Source of the DNA: Blattabacterium cuenoti
GTDB lineage: Bacteria > Bacteroidota > Bacteroidia > Flavobacteriales > Blattabacteriaceae
Assembly: GCF_014252395.1 (NCBI RefSeq)
Contig: NZ_CP059219.1
Coordinates: forward strand, 172,610-236,609
Reading direction: 5' to 3'
Length of the DNA: 64,000 nt
The notes beneath the pieces were generated by a model. That model searched no databases. It had not been told where the DNA came from and saw only the letters and a program-made list of their open reading frames with translations. How positions within the stretch are numbered: the stretch's first letter is position 1; every line of letters begins with the position of its first letter. The translations under genes and the position numbers were made by a program. Shown in pieces: positions 1 to 9,732 of the stretch.

Positions 1-735
1 ATTATGATAGAAAAAAAATTTGGAAATTCTGGAAATAAGATAATCATAGAAGATTATTTGCAAGGAATAGAAGCTTCTATTATATCTATTTTCAATGGAA
101 AACATATTATTCCTTTTATATCAGCTAAAGATTATAAAAAAATTGGAGAAAATGAGATTGGAGTAAATACAGGAGGTATGGGATCTATTGTTCCTAATCC
201 ATATATGACTAATTCTGTTTGGTTATATTTTAAAAAAAATATATTAAATCCTACTTTAAAAGGATTAATTTTAGAAAAATTAATTTTTTTTGGATTTTTA
301 TATTTTGGATTAATGATTACTTCTAATAAAGTTTATTTGTTGGAATATAATGTTCGTATGGGTGATCCTGAGACTCAAGCTTTGTTACCTTTAATGGAAA
401 GTAATTTATTAAATATTATTCAGTCTATTTTTTTGAAAAAAAAAATATATATTTCTTGGAAAAAATTATACTCTTGTTGTGTAGTTTTATCCTCTAATGG
501 ATATCCAGAAAATTATGATATAGGAAAAATGATATCAGGATTAGACTCCTTAAAAGAACCTTTTTATATTGCTGGAGCAAATAAAAAAAAAGATAAATGG
601 ATAACATCAAGCGGACGTGTTTTGAATATAATTGGAATAGGAAATACTCTTAAAGAAGCAAGATATAAAGCTTATGATAAAGTAAAAAAAATAAAATTTG
701 ATAATTTGTATTTTAGAAAGGATATTGGTTTATAA
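1..735 (+). CDS. purD: Phosphoribosylamine-glycine ligase, C-terminal part (cut by window edge)
   Basis: Ligates glycine to 5-phosphoribosylamine to give GAR, the second step of purine synthesis. The visible 244 codons are open from the first base, so the true start lies upstream. They contain the ATP-grasp end, including NTGGMGS and the metal/ATP-binding segment EYNVRMGDPETQ, followed by the C-terminal domain. Full-length PurD is about 420-430 residues, so roughly the first 180 are outside the window. guaA follows after 18 bases on the same strand, giving a small purine group. Confidence 0.95.
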   Translation: MMIEKKFGNSGNKIIIEDYLQGIEASIISIFNGKHIIPFISAKDYKKIGENEIGVNTGGMGSIVPNPYMTNSVWLYFKKNILNPTLKGLILEKLIFFGFLYFGLMITSNKVYLLEYNVRMGDPETQALLPLMESNLLNIIQSIFLKKKIYISWKKLYSCCVVLSSNGYPENYDIGKMISGLDSLKEPFYIAGANKKKDKWITSSGRVLNIIGIGNTLKEARYKAYDKVKKIKFDNLYFRKDIGL

Positions 736-753
736 TTTTTTTCAAATACAAAA

Positions 754-2295
754 ATGAAAAAAGACTTGATTATTATATTAGATTTTGGATCTCAATATAG
801 TCATATAATAGCAAGAAGAATTAGAGATTTAGGAGTTTATACTTTGTTATATTCTTATGATATTTCTATACACAATATTTTATCAAAAAAACCTAAAGGA
901 ATTATTTTATCAGGAGGACCTTGTTCTGTTTATGAAAAAAATTCACCATTAATATCTAAAAATATTTTTAAATTACATATACCTATACTTGGAATTTGTT
1001 ATGGTATGCAACTTATTTCTTTTATTTTAGGAGGAAAAATAGAGGAATCTAAATATAAAGAATATGGAAAAGTAGATTTTACTATAGATAAAATTAATGA
1101 TTTATTTTACAAAATACCAAAAAAATCTATAGTTTGGATGAGTCATTTTGATGAAATAAAAGATCTTCCAAAAGAATTAAAAATTATTGGTCATACTTCA
1201 TCTTGTCGCGTTGCAGCTTTAACTCATATAAATAAAAATATTTATGCAGTTCAATTTCATCCAGAAGTACAACATACAAAATTTGGAATATTTATATTAA
1301 AAAATTTTATTTTTCGTATTTGTAAATGTAATTCAAAATGGAAAATAAATAATTTTATAGAAAAATCTATAGATAAAATAAAAAAACGTGTTTACGGAAA
1401 GAGAGTCATATTAGGATTTTCTGGAGGTGTAGATTCCTTTGTTTCTGCTTATTTAATTTATAAAGCTATTGGAAATTATTTAAATTGTATTTTTGTAGAT
1501 ACAGGATTTCTTTTAAAAAAAGAAAAAGAAAAAATATCTTTATTATGTAAAAAAATAAATTTGCCTATTAAAATAATAGATGCTAAAAATAATTTTTTAT
1601 CTAGTCTAAATGGAATTAGTGATCCTGAAATGAAAAGAAAAATAATAGGAAAAGAATTTATTTCCATATTTCAAAAAGAATCAGAAAAAATTGGAAATGT
1701 TGAATTTTTAGCTCAAGGTACTATTTATTCAGATATTATTGAATCTTCAATATTTTCATCAAATAAATTAAGTTGTTCTATAAAATCTCATCATAATGTA
1801 GGAGGACTACCTATTTCTATGAAATTTAAATTAATAGAACCATTAAAAGAATTATTTAAAGATGAAGTACGAAAAATAGGAAAAAAATTAGGGTTACCAA
1901 AAGAAATTTTATATCGTCATCCTTTTCCAGGTCCTGGATTAAGTATTCGAATTATTGGAAAAATAAATGAAAAAAAAATTATAATTATAAAAAAAGCAGA
2001 AAATATTCTTTATGAAGAATTAAATAATTATAATATATATGATACTGTAAATCAAGCTTTCATTATTTTATTACCTATTAAATCTGTTGGAGTTATGGGA
2101 GATAAACGAACATATGAATATACAGCAGTATTACGTGTCATTAATACGGAAGATTTTATGACTGCTACTTTTTCACATTTATCTTACGATTTTTTAGAAA
2201 AAATTTCAAGTAGAATTATTAATGAAGTAGAAGGAATTAATAGAATGGTATATGATATAACCTCTAAACCTCCATCTACTATTGAATGGGAATAA
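754..2295 (+). CDS. guaA: GMP synthase (glutamine-hydrolysing)
   Basis: Converts XMP to GMP with ATP and glutamine. At 513 residues it is full length. The N-terminal class I amidotransferase has its nucleophile Cys82 in GICYGMQ and the catalytic His in QFHPEV. The central ATP-pyrophosphatase P-loop is GFSGGVDSF. The C-terminal dimerisation domain is complete and ends in the family-typical KPPSTIEWE. It lies 18 bases behind purD and converges on accD with a 6-base gap. Confidence 0.98.
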   Translation: MKKDLIIILDFGSQYSHIIARRIRDLGVYTLLYSYDISIHNILSKKPKGIILSGGPCSVYEKNSPLISKNIFKLHIPILGICYGMQLISFILGGKIEESKYKEYGKVDFTIDKINDLFYKIPKKSIVWMSHFDEIKDLPKELKIIGHTSSCRVAALTHINKNIYAVQFHPEVQHTKFGIFILKNFIFRICKCNSKWKINNFIEKSIDKIKKRVYGKRVILGFSGGVDSFVSAYLIYKAIGNYLNCIFVDTGFLLKKEKEKISLLCKKINLPIKIIDAKNNFLSSLNGISDPEMKRKIIGKEFISIFQKESEKIGNVEFLAQGTIYSDIIESSIFSSNKLSCSIKSHHNVGGLPISMKFKLIEPLKELFKDEVRKIGKKLGLPKEILYRHPFPGPGLSIRIIGKINEKKIIIIKKAENILYEELNNYNIYDTVNQAFIILLPIKSVGVMGDKRTYEYTAVLRVINTEDFMTATFSHLSYDFLEKISSRIINEVEGINRMVYDITSKPPSTIEWE

Positions 2296-2301
2296 ATAAA
2301 T

Positions 2302-3141
2302 TTATATCATCATAGAAACCAAATTATATATATTTTTTTTCAATTCAGTTCTGTAAGAAATAATATCTATAAAACCATGATCCATAAGAAATTCAGAAGT
2401 TTGAAATCCTTCTGGAAGATCTTTTCCTATCGTTTCTTTAATAACTCTAGGCCCAGCAAATCCAATAAGAGCTCCTGGTTCTGCTATATTAATGTCTCCA
2501 AGTAAAGCATAAGATGCAATTACTCCTCCTGTAGTTGGATCTGTAAGAACAGATATATAAGGAATTCCAGCATCACGTAATTGAGTTAATCTAGCGATTG
2601 TTTTAGCCATTTGCATTAATGAAAAAGAAGATTCCATTATTCTTGCTCCTCCAGATTTAGAAATTAATATATAAGGATATTTTTTTTCAATACAATATTT
2701 TATTGCTCTAGATATTTTTTCTCCTACGACAGAACCCATAGATCCTCCTATAAATAAAAAATCCATACAAGATATCACTACATTTAATCCTTTTATTTTT
2801 CCTACTCCTGTTCTAATAGCATCATATAAATTAGTTTTTTTTCTAGCCTCATTTATTCTATCTGTATATTTTTTATAATCTTTCCATTTTATAGGATCTT
2901 TGCTCATTATTTTAACATTTATTTCTAAAAAATTTCCATGATCAAAAAGAATTTCAAAATATTCTTTACTATTAATTCTTACGTGATATCCATCTTCTGG
3001 GCTTACATAAGCATTTTTTTTTAATTCCTCTGTATCTATTATTTTTCCACTAGGAGTTCTATACCACAGACCTTTTGGTAAATCTTTTCTATCTTCAATA
3101 GAAGTTACTATATTCTTTTTTTTTCTTAAAAACCAAGCCAT
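2302..3141 (-). CDS. accD: Acetyl-CoA carboxylase carboxyltransferase subunit beta
   Basis: Beta half of the carboxyltransferase that makes malonyl-CoA for fatty acid synthesis. At 279 residues it has the crotonase-like core, with [23 protein letters not shown] and [11 protein letters not shown]. Residues 26-52, which in E. coli AccD hold a four-cysteine zinc ribbon, contain no cysteine. From memory this is a Bacteroidetes clade trait rather than decay. It lies 5 bases behind fbaA on the same strand, probably cotranscribed. Confidence 0.97.
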   Translation of the reverse strand: MAWFLRKKKNIVTSIEDRKDLPKGLWYRTPSGKIIDTEELKKNAYVSPEDGYHVRINSKEYFEILFDHGNFLEINVKIMSKDPIKWKDYKKYTDRINEARKKTNLYDAIRTGVGKIKGLNVVISCMDFLFIGGSMGSVVGEKISRAIKYCIEKKYPYILISKSGGARIMESSFSLMQMAKTIARLTQLRDAGIPYISVLTDPTTGGVIASYALLGDINIAEPGALIGFAGPRVIKETIGKDLPEGFQTSEFLMDHGFIDIISYRTELKKNIYNLVSMMI

Positions 3142-3146
3142 AAATT

Positions 3147-4214
3147 TTATAAAGTATTAATATTATTCATTAATTCAAAATATTTTTTTAAAATAATTTT
3201 AAATGATTTTTCTCCTTCCCTTAACCATACTCTTGGATCATAATATTTTTTATTAGGTATATGTTCTCCTTCTGGATTACCTATTTGTTTTTTTATATAT
3301 TCTTTATTTTTTATTATATAATTTCTTACTCCACATGTAAAAGCATATTGTAAATCAGTATCTACATTTATTTTAACAACTCCATAATTAATAGCTTCTT
3401 GTATTTCCTTTTTAGAAGATCCAGAACCACCATGAAAAACTAAAGAAATTGGTTTTTTTTTGGAATTAAATTTTTTTTGTACATAAATTTGTGTTTTTTT
3501 TAATATTTCAGGACGAAGAGTTACGTTTCCAGGTCTATAAACTCCATGTACATTTCCAAAAGAAGCAGCAATAATAAAATTATTACTTATTTTCATTAAT
3601 TTTTCATAAGCATAACAAACTTCTTCAGGTTGAGTATAAAGTTTATTATTTTCTATATTAGAATTATCTATTCCATCTTCTTCTCCTCCAGTTACACCAA
3701 GTTCTATTTCAATAGATATTTTATTTTTATTCATCCTATTAAAATATTTTTCACAAATACTAATATTTTCTTGTAAAGTTTCTTGAGAAAGATCTAACAT
3801 ATGTGAACTAAATAATGTTTTTCCAAAAATTTTATAATATTCTTCATTAGCTTTTATTAGTCCATCTATCCATGGAAGAAGAGCTTTAGAACAATGATCT
3901 GTATGAAGAATAACTGTAGCTTTATAAAATGATGCTAATTCATGAATATGCATAGCACATGCTATAGATCCTTTTATAGCTGCTTTTTGTTTATAATTAT
4001 TAAGTTTTTTTCCAGCATTAAAAATAGCTCCTCCATTAGATAATTGAATTATTACAGGAGAATTTATTTCTGCAGCTGTTTCCATTACTGCATTTATAGT
4101 ATTAGATCCAACAACATTCACTGCAGGTATAGCAAAAGAATTTTTTTTAGCATATTCAAATATTTCTTTAACAAGATCACCAGTGATTACCCCAAAAGGA
4201 AATTTTTTAGACAT
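3147..4214 (-). CDS. fbaA: Fructose-bisphosphate aldolase, class II
   Basis: Zinc-dependent cleavage and formation of fructose 1,6-bisphosphate in glycolysis and gluconeogenesis. The 355 residues carry the class II signatures: [12 protein letters not shown] with a zinc-binding His, the [11 protein letters not shown] segment, and [13 protein letters not shown] near the C-terminus. It is also the step that would take triose phosphate from the glpD-glpK route up to hexose phosphate. A TACATTTG -7 box lies 28 bases upstream. accD follows 5 bases downstream. Confidence 0.97.
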   Translation of the reverse strand: MSKKFPFGVITGDLVKEIFEYAKKNSFAIPAVNVVGSNTINAVMETAAEINSPVIIQLSNGGAIFNAGKKLNNYKQKAAIKGSIACAMHIHELASFYKATVILHTDHCSKALLPWIDGLIKANEEYYKIFGKTLFSSHMLDLSQETLQENISICEKYFNRMNKNKISIEIELGVTGGEEDGIDNSNIENNKLYTQPEEVCYAYEKLMKISNNFIIAASFGNVHGVYRPGNVTLRPEILKKTQIYVQKKFNSKKKPISLVFHGGSGSSKKEIQEAINYGVVKINVDTDLQYAFTCGVRNYIIKNKEYIKKQIGNPEGEHIPNKKYYDPRVWLREGEKSFKIILKKYFELMNNINTL

Positions 4215-4242
4215 GTATTTAAAATTTATTTTAAAGGATAAA

Positions 4243-4250
4243 CAAATGTA
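4243..4250 (-). promoter_or_regulatory. Putative Bacteroidetes -7 box for fbaA-accD
   Basis: The minus strand reads TACATTTG, matching the TAnnTTTG -7 consensus of Bacteroidetes housekeeping promoters. It lies 28 bases before the fbaA start, in the 78-base divergent gap to the helicase gene. I see no convincing -33 element. Confidence 0.5.
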
Positions 4251-4292
4251 AAAAAAAGTATTTTATTACCATATAATGATTAATTTTTTATT

Positions 4293-6869
4293 ATGTTATT
4301 TCCATCTACACTAAAAATATGTAATGCTTCAGCTGGTTCAGGTAAAACATTTTTGTTAGTAGAAAACTATCTTTATGTTATATTAAAAAGTTCAAATCCT
4401 GAAGAATTTAAAAAAATTTTGGTTTTAACTTTTACAAAAAAAGCTTCTGAAGAAATGAAAAAAAGAATTATACAATGTATAAAATCTTTTTCTAGTAAAA
4501 AAATTAGAAAAGAAGATTATTTATTGTTTAATAGGCTTTCAGAAGATTGTAAATTAACAAAAGAACAGTTATATGAACGTTCTATAAAAATATTATTTTC
4601 AATTTTACATGATTTTTCTTGTTTTTCTAGAAATATTAGTACTATAGATAAATTTAATTATCATATTATTCGATCTTTTTCTTCTTATAAAGAACTTACT
4701 TTAGAAATGAATATAGAAAGATTATTATCGAATATAGTAAAAAGTATTTTACATAAATTATGCAACTCAGAAAAATGGTCAAATGTATTAGTGGAATTTT
4801 CTTTAGAAAAATTTAATAATGGTAAAAATTGGGATATAAGTAAAGAACTATTTAAAATAGCTCGTATAATGATAGAGGAAAATCATTTTTTTCCTATAAA
4901 TAAAATTAAAGGATATTCTTTAGAAGATTTTATTCAGTTAAAAAATATTTTAATAAAAAGAACTAATAAATTTGAAAAAGAATGTAAAAAACAAGGAAAA
5001 AAATTTTCTAAAATTTTAGAAAAAAATTTTATTTATAATAATTCATTCATTTATTCAGATTTACCAAAATTTTTTCAAAAACTACAAAAGGGAAATATTA
5101 TTTTTAATCTTTTCAACGAAAGACTTGAAAAAAATATACAAAAAGGAATACTTTTTTCTAAAAATTCTATAGAAAAAAATCAAAAAATTTTAATTGAAAA
5201 AAATAAGTATAAAATACTTTCTTTATATAAAGAAACAAAACATATATATAAAAAAAATATATCATATTATATTTTAGATCATTTTTTTTTAAAAAATATT
5301 AATATACTATCAATAATAAATGAAATAGAAAAAGAATTTAATATATTTAAAAATGAAGAAAAAATTTTTTTAAATATAGAATTAAATAAAATTATTTATG
5401 AAAAGATTATTAAGGATACATTTCCAAAAATTTATGAAAAAATAGGAATACGGTATAAATATTATTTTATAGATGAATTTCAAGATATTTCATATTTACA
5501 ATGGAATAATATTAAAATTTTAATTGAAAATGCCATATCAGAAAATGGATCAGCTATTATAGTAGGAGATCCCAAGCAATCTATATACCGATGGAGAGGT
5601 GGAGATGCTAAACAATTTATTAATTTAATATATTCTTATACAAATGTTTATTATAAAAAATTAGAAAATTTAAAAACTAATTTTAGAAGTTATGAAGAAA
5701 TAGTAAAATTTAATAATTTGCTTTATCAATCTTTATCTAAAATTTTTAATATTACTGTTCATAAAAACATATATAAAAATTCAAAACAAAAAATATTTAA
5801 AAAATATGGAGGATATGTGGAATTAAATTTTGTTAAATATTTAGATAAAGTTAAGGATTACAAAGAGTATATTTATTTAAAAATAAAAAATAGAATAGAA
5901 AAATTACTAAAACAAAAATATGCATTATCTGATATTGCTATTTTAGTTAGAAATAATAAAGAAAGTTATTTTTTATCTGAAAAACTTGTTAAAGATGGAT
6001 TTAATGTAAATACTTCCGTTTCTTTATTAATAAAAAATCATTTAGAAATACAAATAATTATAAATGTTTTTTATATTATTTCTAATCCAAACTGTTATCA
6101 AAAAAGAGTTGTTTTAATTTTTTTATTGTTAAAAAATAAATTTATTCATATAAAAAAAATAAAAAAAAAAATTACTAATTTTATTATAGATATTCTTTTT
6201 TTACCATTAGATTTATTTTTAAAAAAAATATTATTAAATAATTCATTAACGTTAAAAAAATTATATAATAAATCTATATATCATATTTCAGAGGAAATAA
6301 TTAAATCTTTTCATTTATTAAATAAACATAATTCTGCATCTATTTATTCTTTTTTAGATTTTGTTTATAGATTTACAGAATATTCTATTATAGATTTTAT
6401 ATATTATTGGGAACATAAAAAAGAAAAAGAAAGTATTGTTATTTCTGATAATATAAATTCTATTCGTGTTATGACTATTCACAAATCTAAAGGATTACAA
6501 TTTCCTGTAGTAATTATTCCTTTTACAGATTGGAATATATTTTCTAAAAAAAAAGAAGTTACATGGATCAATGTAAATCCTAATTTATATCATGGATTAG
6601 ATACTATTTATTTAGAAATAGGACCATATTTAAAACATATAAATGATAATAAAATACGTAATCTTTATGAGGATTATTTATCTAATATTAAATTTGATAA
6701 TATCAATTTATTATATGTAGCTACTACTCGTTCAATTGAACAACTTATTTTATTTTCCAAACTAGTAAATAATAAATCATCTATATCCTTTTATATTAAA
6801 AAATTTCTTCATGAAAATAAAATTTGGAATGAAAAAAAAAATATTTATTCTTTTGGAAAAGATAACTAA
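4293..6869 (+). CDS. RecB/AddA-like UvrD-family helicase without a recognisable nuclease domain
   Basis: Superfamily 1A DNA helicase, probably acting in double-strand-break processing. Visible motifs are Walker A ASAGSGKT (Lys18), motif Ia LTFTKKASEEM, Walker B FIDEFQD, motif III/IV QSIYRWRGGDA, TIHKSKGLQFPVV (motif V) and LYVATTRS (motif VI). The protein ends about 45 residues after motif VI. Flavobacterial relatives, as I recall them, are around 1,000 residues or more with a C-terminal PD-(D/E)XK nuclease. Here that domain is absent, and no AddB-like partner is adjacent. Which recombination complex it serves is not clear from the sequence. Confidence 0.85.
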   Translation: MLFPSTLKICNASAGSGKTFLLVENYLYVILKSSNPEEFKKILVLTFTKKASEEMKKRIIQCIKSFSSKKIRKEDYLLFNRLSEDCKLTKEQLYERSIKILFSILHDFSCFSRNISTIDKFNYHIIRSFSSYKELTLEMNIERLLSNIVKSILHKLCNSEKWSNVLVEFSLEKFNNGKNWDISKELFKIARIMIEENHFFPINKIKGYSLEDFIQLKNILIKRTNKFEKECKKQGKKFSKILEKNFIYNNSFIYSDLPKFFQKLQKGNIIFNLFNERLEKNIQKGILFSKNSIEKNQKILIEKNKYKILSLYKETKHIYKKNISYYILDHFFLKNINILSIINEIEKEFNIFKNEEKIFLNIELNKIIYEKIIKDTFPKIYEKIGIRYKYYFIDEFQDISYLQWNNIKILIENAISENGSAIIVGDPKQSIYRWRGGDAKQFINLIYSYTNVYYKKLENLKTNFRSYEEIVKFNNLLYQSLSKIFNITVHKNIYKNSKQKIFKKYGGYVELNFVKYLDKVKDYKEYIYLKIKNRIEKLLKQKYALSDIAILVRNNKESYFLSEKLVKDGFNVNTSVSLLIKNHLEIQIIINVFYIISNPNCYQKRVVLIFLLLKNKFIHIKKIKKKITNFIIDILFLPLDLFLKKILLNNSLTLKKLYNKSIYHISEEIIKSFHLLNKHNSASIYSFLDFVYRFTEYSIIDFIYYWEHKKEKESIVISDNINSIRVMTIHKSKGLQFPVVIIPFTDWNIFSKKKEVTWINVNPNLYHGLDTIYLEIGPYLKHINDNKIRNLYEDYLSNIKFDNINLLYVATTRSIEQLILFSKLVNNKSSISFYIKKFLHENKIWNEKKNIYSFGKDN

Positions 6870-6879
6870 TAGTTATAAT

Positions 6880-7734
6880 TTATTTTACATGTTTTTCTGC
6901 ATGATAAGAAGAACGTACAAATGGTCCACTTTCTACATATTTAAAACCCATTTTTAATCCTATTTCTTTTAATTTTTTAAATTGTTCTGGTACAACAAAA
7001 AAACTAACTGGATAATGTTTTAAGGAAGGTTGTAAATATTGACCTATTGTTAATATATCTACTTTAGATTTTTTTATGTCTTCCATTGTTTTTAATATTT
7101 CTTCTTTTTTTTCTCCTAAACCTAACATAATTCCTGTTTTTGTACGAATATTTTTATTTTCTTCTTTTATATATTGTAATACTTTAAGACTACGATCATA
7201 TTTAGCTTGTATACGTATTTTTTTTGTTAATCTTGAAATTGTTTCCACATTATGAGAAATAACTTCAGGTTTAATTTCAATTATTTTATCTATTATTTTT
7301 TTTTCTCCTTTAAAATCAGGAATTAAAGCTTCTATTGTTATTTTTGGATTTAAAAATCGTATTTTTTGTATAGTTTTAACCCATAAAGAACTTCCCATAT
7401 CTTTTAAATCATCTCTATTAACAGAAGTTAATACTGCATGTTTTATTTTTAATATTTTTATGGATTTAGCAACCTTTTCTGGTTCATTCCAATCTACTTT
7501 TTCAGGATGTCCAGTTTTTACTCCACAAAATTTACAAGATCTTGTACAAATATTACCCAATATCATAAAAGTAGCTACTCCTTTTCCCCAACATTCTCCT
7601 ATATTAGGACAACTAGCACTTTGACAAATAGTATTTAATTTATGTATAGAAACTAGTTTTTGTAATTCATTATAATTTTTTCCCATTGGTAATTTTACTT
7701 TTATCCACTTAGGTTTTTTTTTTAAAAAATTCAT
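6880..7734 (-). CDS. lipA: Lipoyl synthase
   Basis: Radical-SAM enzyme that inserts two sulfurs into octanoyl groups on lipoyl domains. It has both iron-sulfur clusters: the auxiliary cluster ligands in CQSASCPNIGEC and the radical-SAM triad in CTRSCKFC. At 284 residues it is complete, ending near the conserved RSSYHA. Its clients in this genome would include GcvH (61187-61564) and the E2 partners of the two E1 genes in this window. It converges on the helicase gene with a 10-base gap. Confidence 0.97.
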   Translation of the reverse strand: MNFLKKKPKWIKVKLPMGKNYNELQKLVSIHKLNTICQSASCPNIGECWGKGVATFMILGNICTRSCKFCGVKTGHPEKVDWNEPEKVAKSIKILKIKHAVLTSVNRDDLKDMGSSLWVKTIQKIRFLNPKITIEALIPDFKGEKKIIDKIIEIKPEVISHNVETISRLTKKIRIQAKYDRSLKVLQYIKEENKNIRTKTGIMLGLGEKKEEILKTMEDIKKSKVDILTIGQYLQPSLKHYPVSFFVVPEQFKKLKEIGLKMGFKYVESGPFVRSSYHAEKHVK

Positions 7735-7789
7735 AATTATTTTTTTATTTTATTTATACAATAATATTATAAAAATCAATTTTTTTTGA

Positions 7790-7797
7790 TAAATTTG
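7790..7797 (+). promoter_or_regulatory. Putative -7 box for the Nif3-like operon
   Basis: TAAATTTG matches TAnnTTTG, 28 bases before the ATG at 7826. The spacing is typical, but no clear -33 motif is seen. In such AT-rich DNA some matches will be fortuitous. Confidence 0.45.
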
Positions 7798-7825
7798 TCT
7801 ATATGGGTCTATTTTTAGATAAAAA

Positions 7826-8923
7826 ATGTTAGTAAGAGATATAGCTAATAAATTAGAAAATTTAGCACCTATAGAATATGCTGAATCTTATGATAATGTT
7901 GGATTGATAATAGGTTATCTACATCAAAAAGTAAAAAAAATATTAATAACTTTAGATATAACTGAAGAAGTTATTGATGAATCAATCAATAAAAAATGTA
8001 ATCTTATAATATCTTTTCATCCTATTATTTTTAAACCAATAAAAAATATAACTGGAAAAACGTTTTCAGAAAGAATAATAATATATGCATTAAAAAATGA
8101 CATATCTATTTATGTAATACATACAAATTTAGATTTCGTATGGGAAGGAAATATATCTTATGTATCTAAGTTATTACAAATAACTAGAAATAAAGTACTT
8201 TTTCCAAAAAAAGGAACTATAAAAAAATTAAATACTTATGTTCCTAACAATTATGTAGAAAAAGTACGTAATTCTTTATTTGAAGCAGGAGCTGGTAATA
8301 TATCTAATTATAGTCATTGTAGCTATAATTTTGATGGATTCGGTACTTATATGGGTAATAAAAAAACTAAACCTTTTTTTGGTCAAAAAGAAGTTTTTCA
8401 TATAGAAAAAGAGGCTTGTATTAGTGTAATTTTTCCTTCTTTTAAATTAAATAAAATAAAAGAAGCTCTTTTTAAGAGTCATCCTTATGAAGAAATAGCT
8501 TACGAAATTTATAATATAGAAAATATAAATCCTTATATAGGAATAGGAACAGTAGGTTATTTAAAAGAAAAAATGAATGAACATGAATTTCTTTTTTTTA
8601 TAAAAAAAAAAATGAATTTTCCTTGTATTAGACATTCTCATTTTACTGGTAAAAAAATTTATAAAATAGCGATGATTACAGGTTCTGGAAGTTTTGGTAT
8701 TGAAGCGTCTATAAAAGAAAAAGCGGATGCATTTATTTCCTCTGATTTAAAATATCATGATTTTTTTAAATATGAAAAAAAAATGTTGATAGTAGATGTA
8801 GATCATTATGAATCTGAAAAATTTACTAAAAAATTACTAAAATATTTTTTAGATAAGAATTTTCCTTCTATTTCTGTTTATGAGTCAGAAGTAAATACTA
8901 ATCCAATTAAATACTTTTTTTAA
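7826..8923 (+). CDS. Nif3-like dinuclear metal centre protein (YqfO type)
   Basis: Member of the Nif3/YbgI/YqfO family, hexameric proteins with a two-metal site. The biochemical role is not settled; GTP cyclohydrolase I type 2 is a common but doubtful label. At 365 residues it is the long YqfO form. The N-terminal Nif3 half has SFHPIIFKP and HTNLD, a central insert (about residues 125-235) follows, and the C-terminal half has SSDLKYHDFF and DVDHYESE with metal-binding His/Asp/Glu. The CdsZ-like gene follows after 4 bases, a pairing common in Bacteroidetes. Confidence 0.92.
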   Translation: MLVRDIANKLENLAPIEYAESYDNVGLIIGYLHQKVKKILITLDITEEVIDESINKKCNLIISFHPIIFKPIKNITGKTFSERIIIYALKNDISIYVIHTNLDFVWEGNISYVSKLLQITRNKVLFPKKGTIKKLNTYVPNNYVEKVRNSLFEAGAGNISNYSHCSYNFDGFGTYMGNKKTKPFFGQKEVFHIEKEACISVIFPSFKLNKIKEALFKSHPYEEIAYEIYNIENINPYIGIGTVGYLKEKMNEHEFLFFIKKKMNFPCIRHSHFTGKKIYKIAMITGSGSFGIEASIKEKADAFISSDLKYHDFFKYEKKMLIVDVDHYESEKFTKKLLKYFLDKNFPSISVYESEVNTNPIKYFF

Positions 8924-8927
8924 TATT

Positions 8928-9731
8928 ATGGGTCATAAAATACAAGAAGCTGCTATAGATATAGCAGATAAATTAAGAGTATTATATAATCTTCAATTAA
9001 TAGATTCTCGTATAGATGAAATAAAAAAATTTCGTGTAAATATTCCTATGGAGATAAAAAGTTTAGAAGAAGAAGAATTTCAAATGAAAGAAAATTTAGA
9101 AAATATTTATGAAGAAATAATTTATCTAAAAAATAATATAGAAAAACAAAATAAAAATATTAAAATATCAGAAATATTGATCAAAAAATATGAAAAACAA
9201 AAGGATAATATAAAAAATAACAAAGAATTATATTCTTTTAATAAAGAAATTGATTATCAAAAATTAGAAATTCAACTATACAAAAAAAAAATTAAAGAAT
9301 TAGATATAAAAATATATAAAAAAGAAGATTTTTTAAAAAAAAATAAAAATGTTATAAAAAATAAAGAAGAACATATATTTCATAAAAAAAAAGAACTAAA
9401 TCAAATTTTATCAGAAAATAATAAAGAAGAAAAAATGTTACTAGAAAAATCTTTATTTTTTTCTAAAAAAGTGGATAATAATTTATTAAAAACTTATAAT
9501 AAGATAAGAAATGGAGTAAAAAATGGAGTAGCTGTTGCTCCAGTGCAAAGAGGAGCTCCATTAGGTTCTTATTTAGCAATAACACCGCAAAAATATTCTG
9601 AACTTATACAAAGAAATAAATTGTTAATAGATGAACATAGTGGAAGGATATTAATAGATTCTGAATTAGCTGAAGAAGAAAAGAAAAAATATCTTGTCTT
9701 TTGTTCTAAAAAAAAAAAAAATAAAAAATAA
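8928..9731 (+). CDS. CdsZ/DUF164-type coiled-coil protein lacking zinc-ribbon cysteines
   Basis: Mostly Lys/Glu-rich coiled coil (about residues 30-175), followed by the family's conserved C-terminal module with VAVAPVQRGAPLGSYLAI and DEHSGRILID. Many bacteria carry a CxxC...CxxC zinc ribbon in that module. Here the whole protein has one Cys, so zinc binding is unlikely. The family has been linked to translation or RNA handling in other phyla; function here is not shown. The C-terminus is encoded by a 14-A tract (9708-9721), where slippage could fuse it to the next gene. Confidence 0.85.
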   Translation: MGHKIQEAAIDIADKLRVLYNLQLIDSRIDEIKKFRVNIPMEIKSLEEEEFQMKENLENIYEEIIYLKNNIEKQNKNIKISEILIKKYEKQKDNIKNNKELYSFNKEIDYQKLEIQLYKKKIKELDIKIYKKEDFLKKNKNVIKNKEEHIFHKKKELNQILSENNKEEKMLLEKSLFFSKKVDNNLLKTYNKIRNGVKNGVAVAPVQRGAPLGSYLAITPQKYSELIQRNKLLIDEHSGRILIDSELAEEEKKKYLVFCSKKKKNKK

Positions 9732-9732
9732 T

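Noticed and set aside
4044-4241. 65-codon plus-strand ORF opposite fbaA
   Set aside because: Antisense shadow of the well-conserved aldolase; aromatic/Ser-rich translation with no family features.
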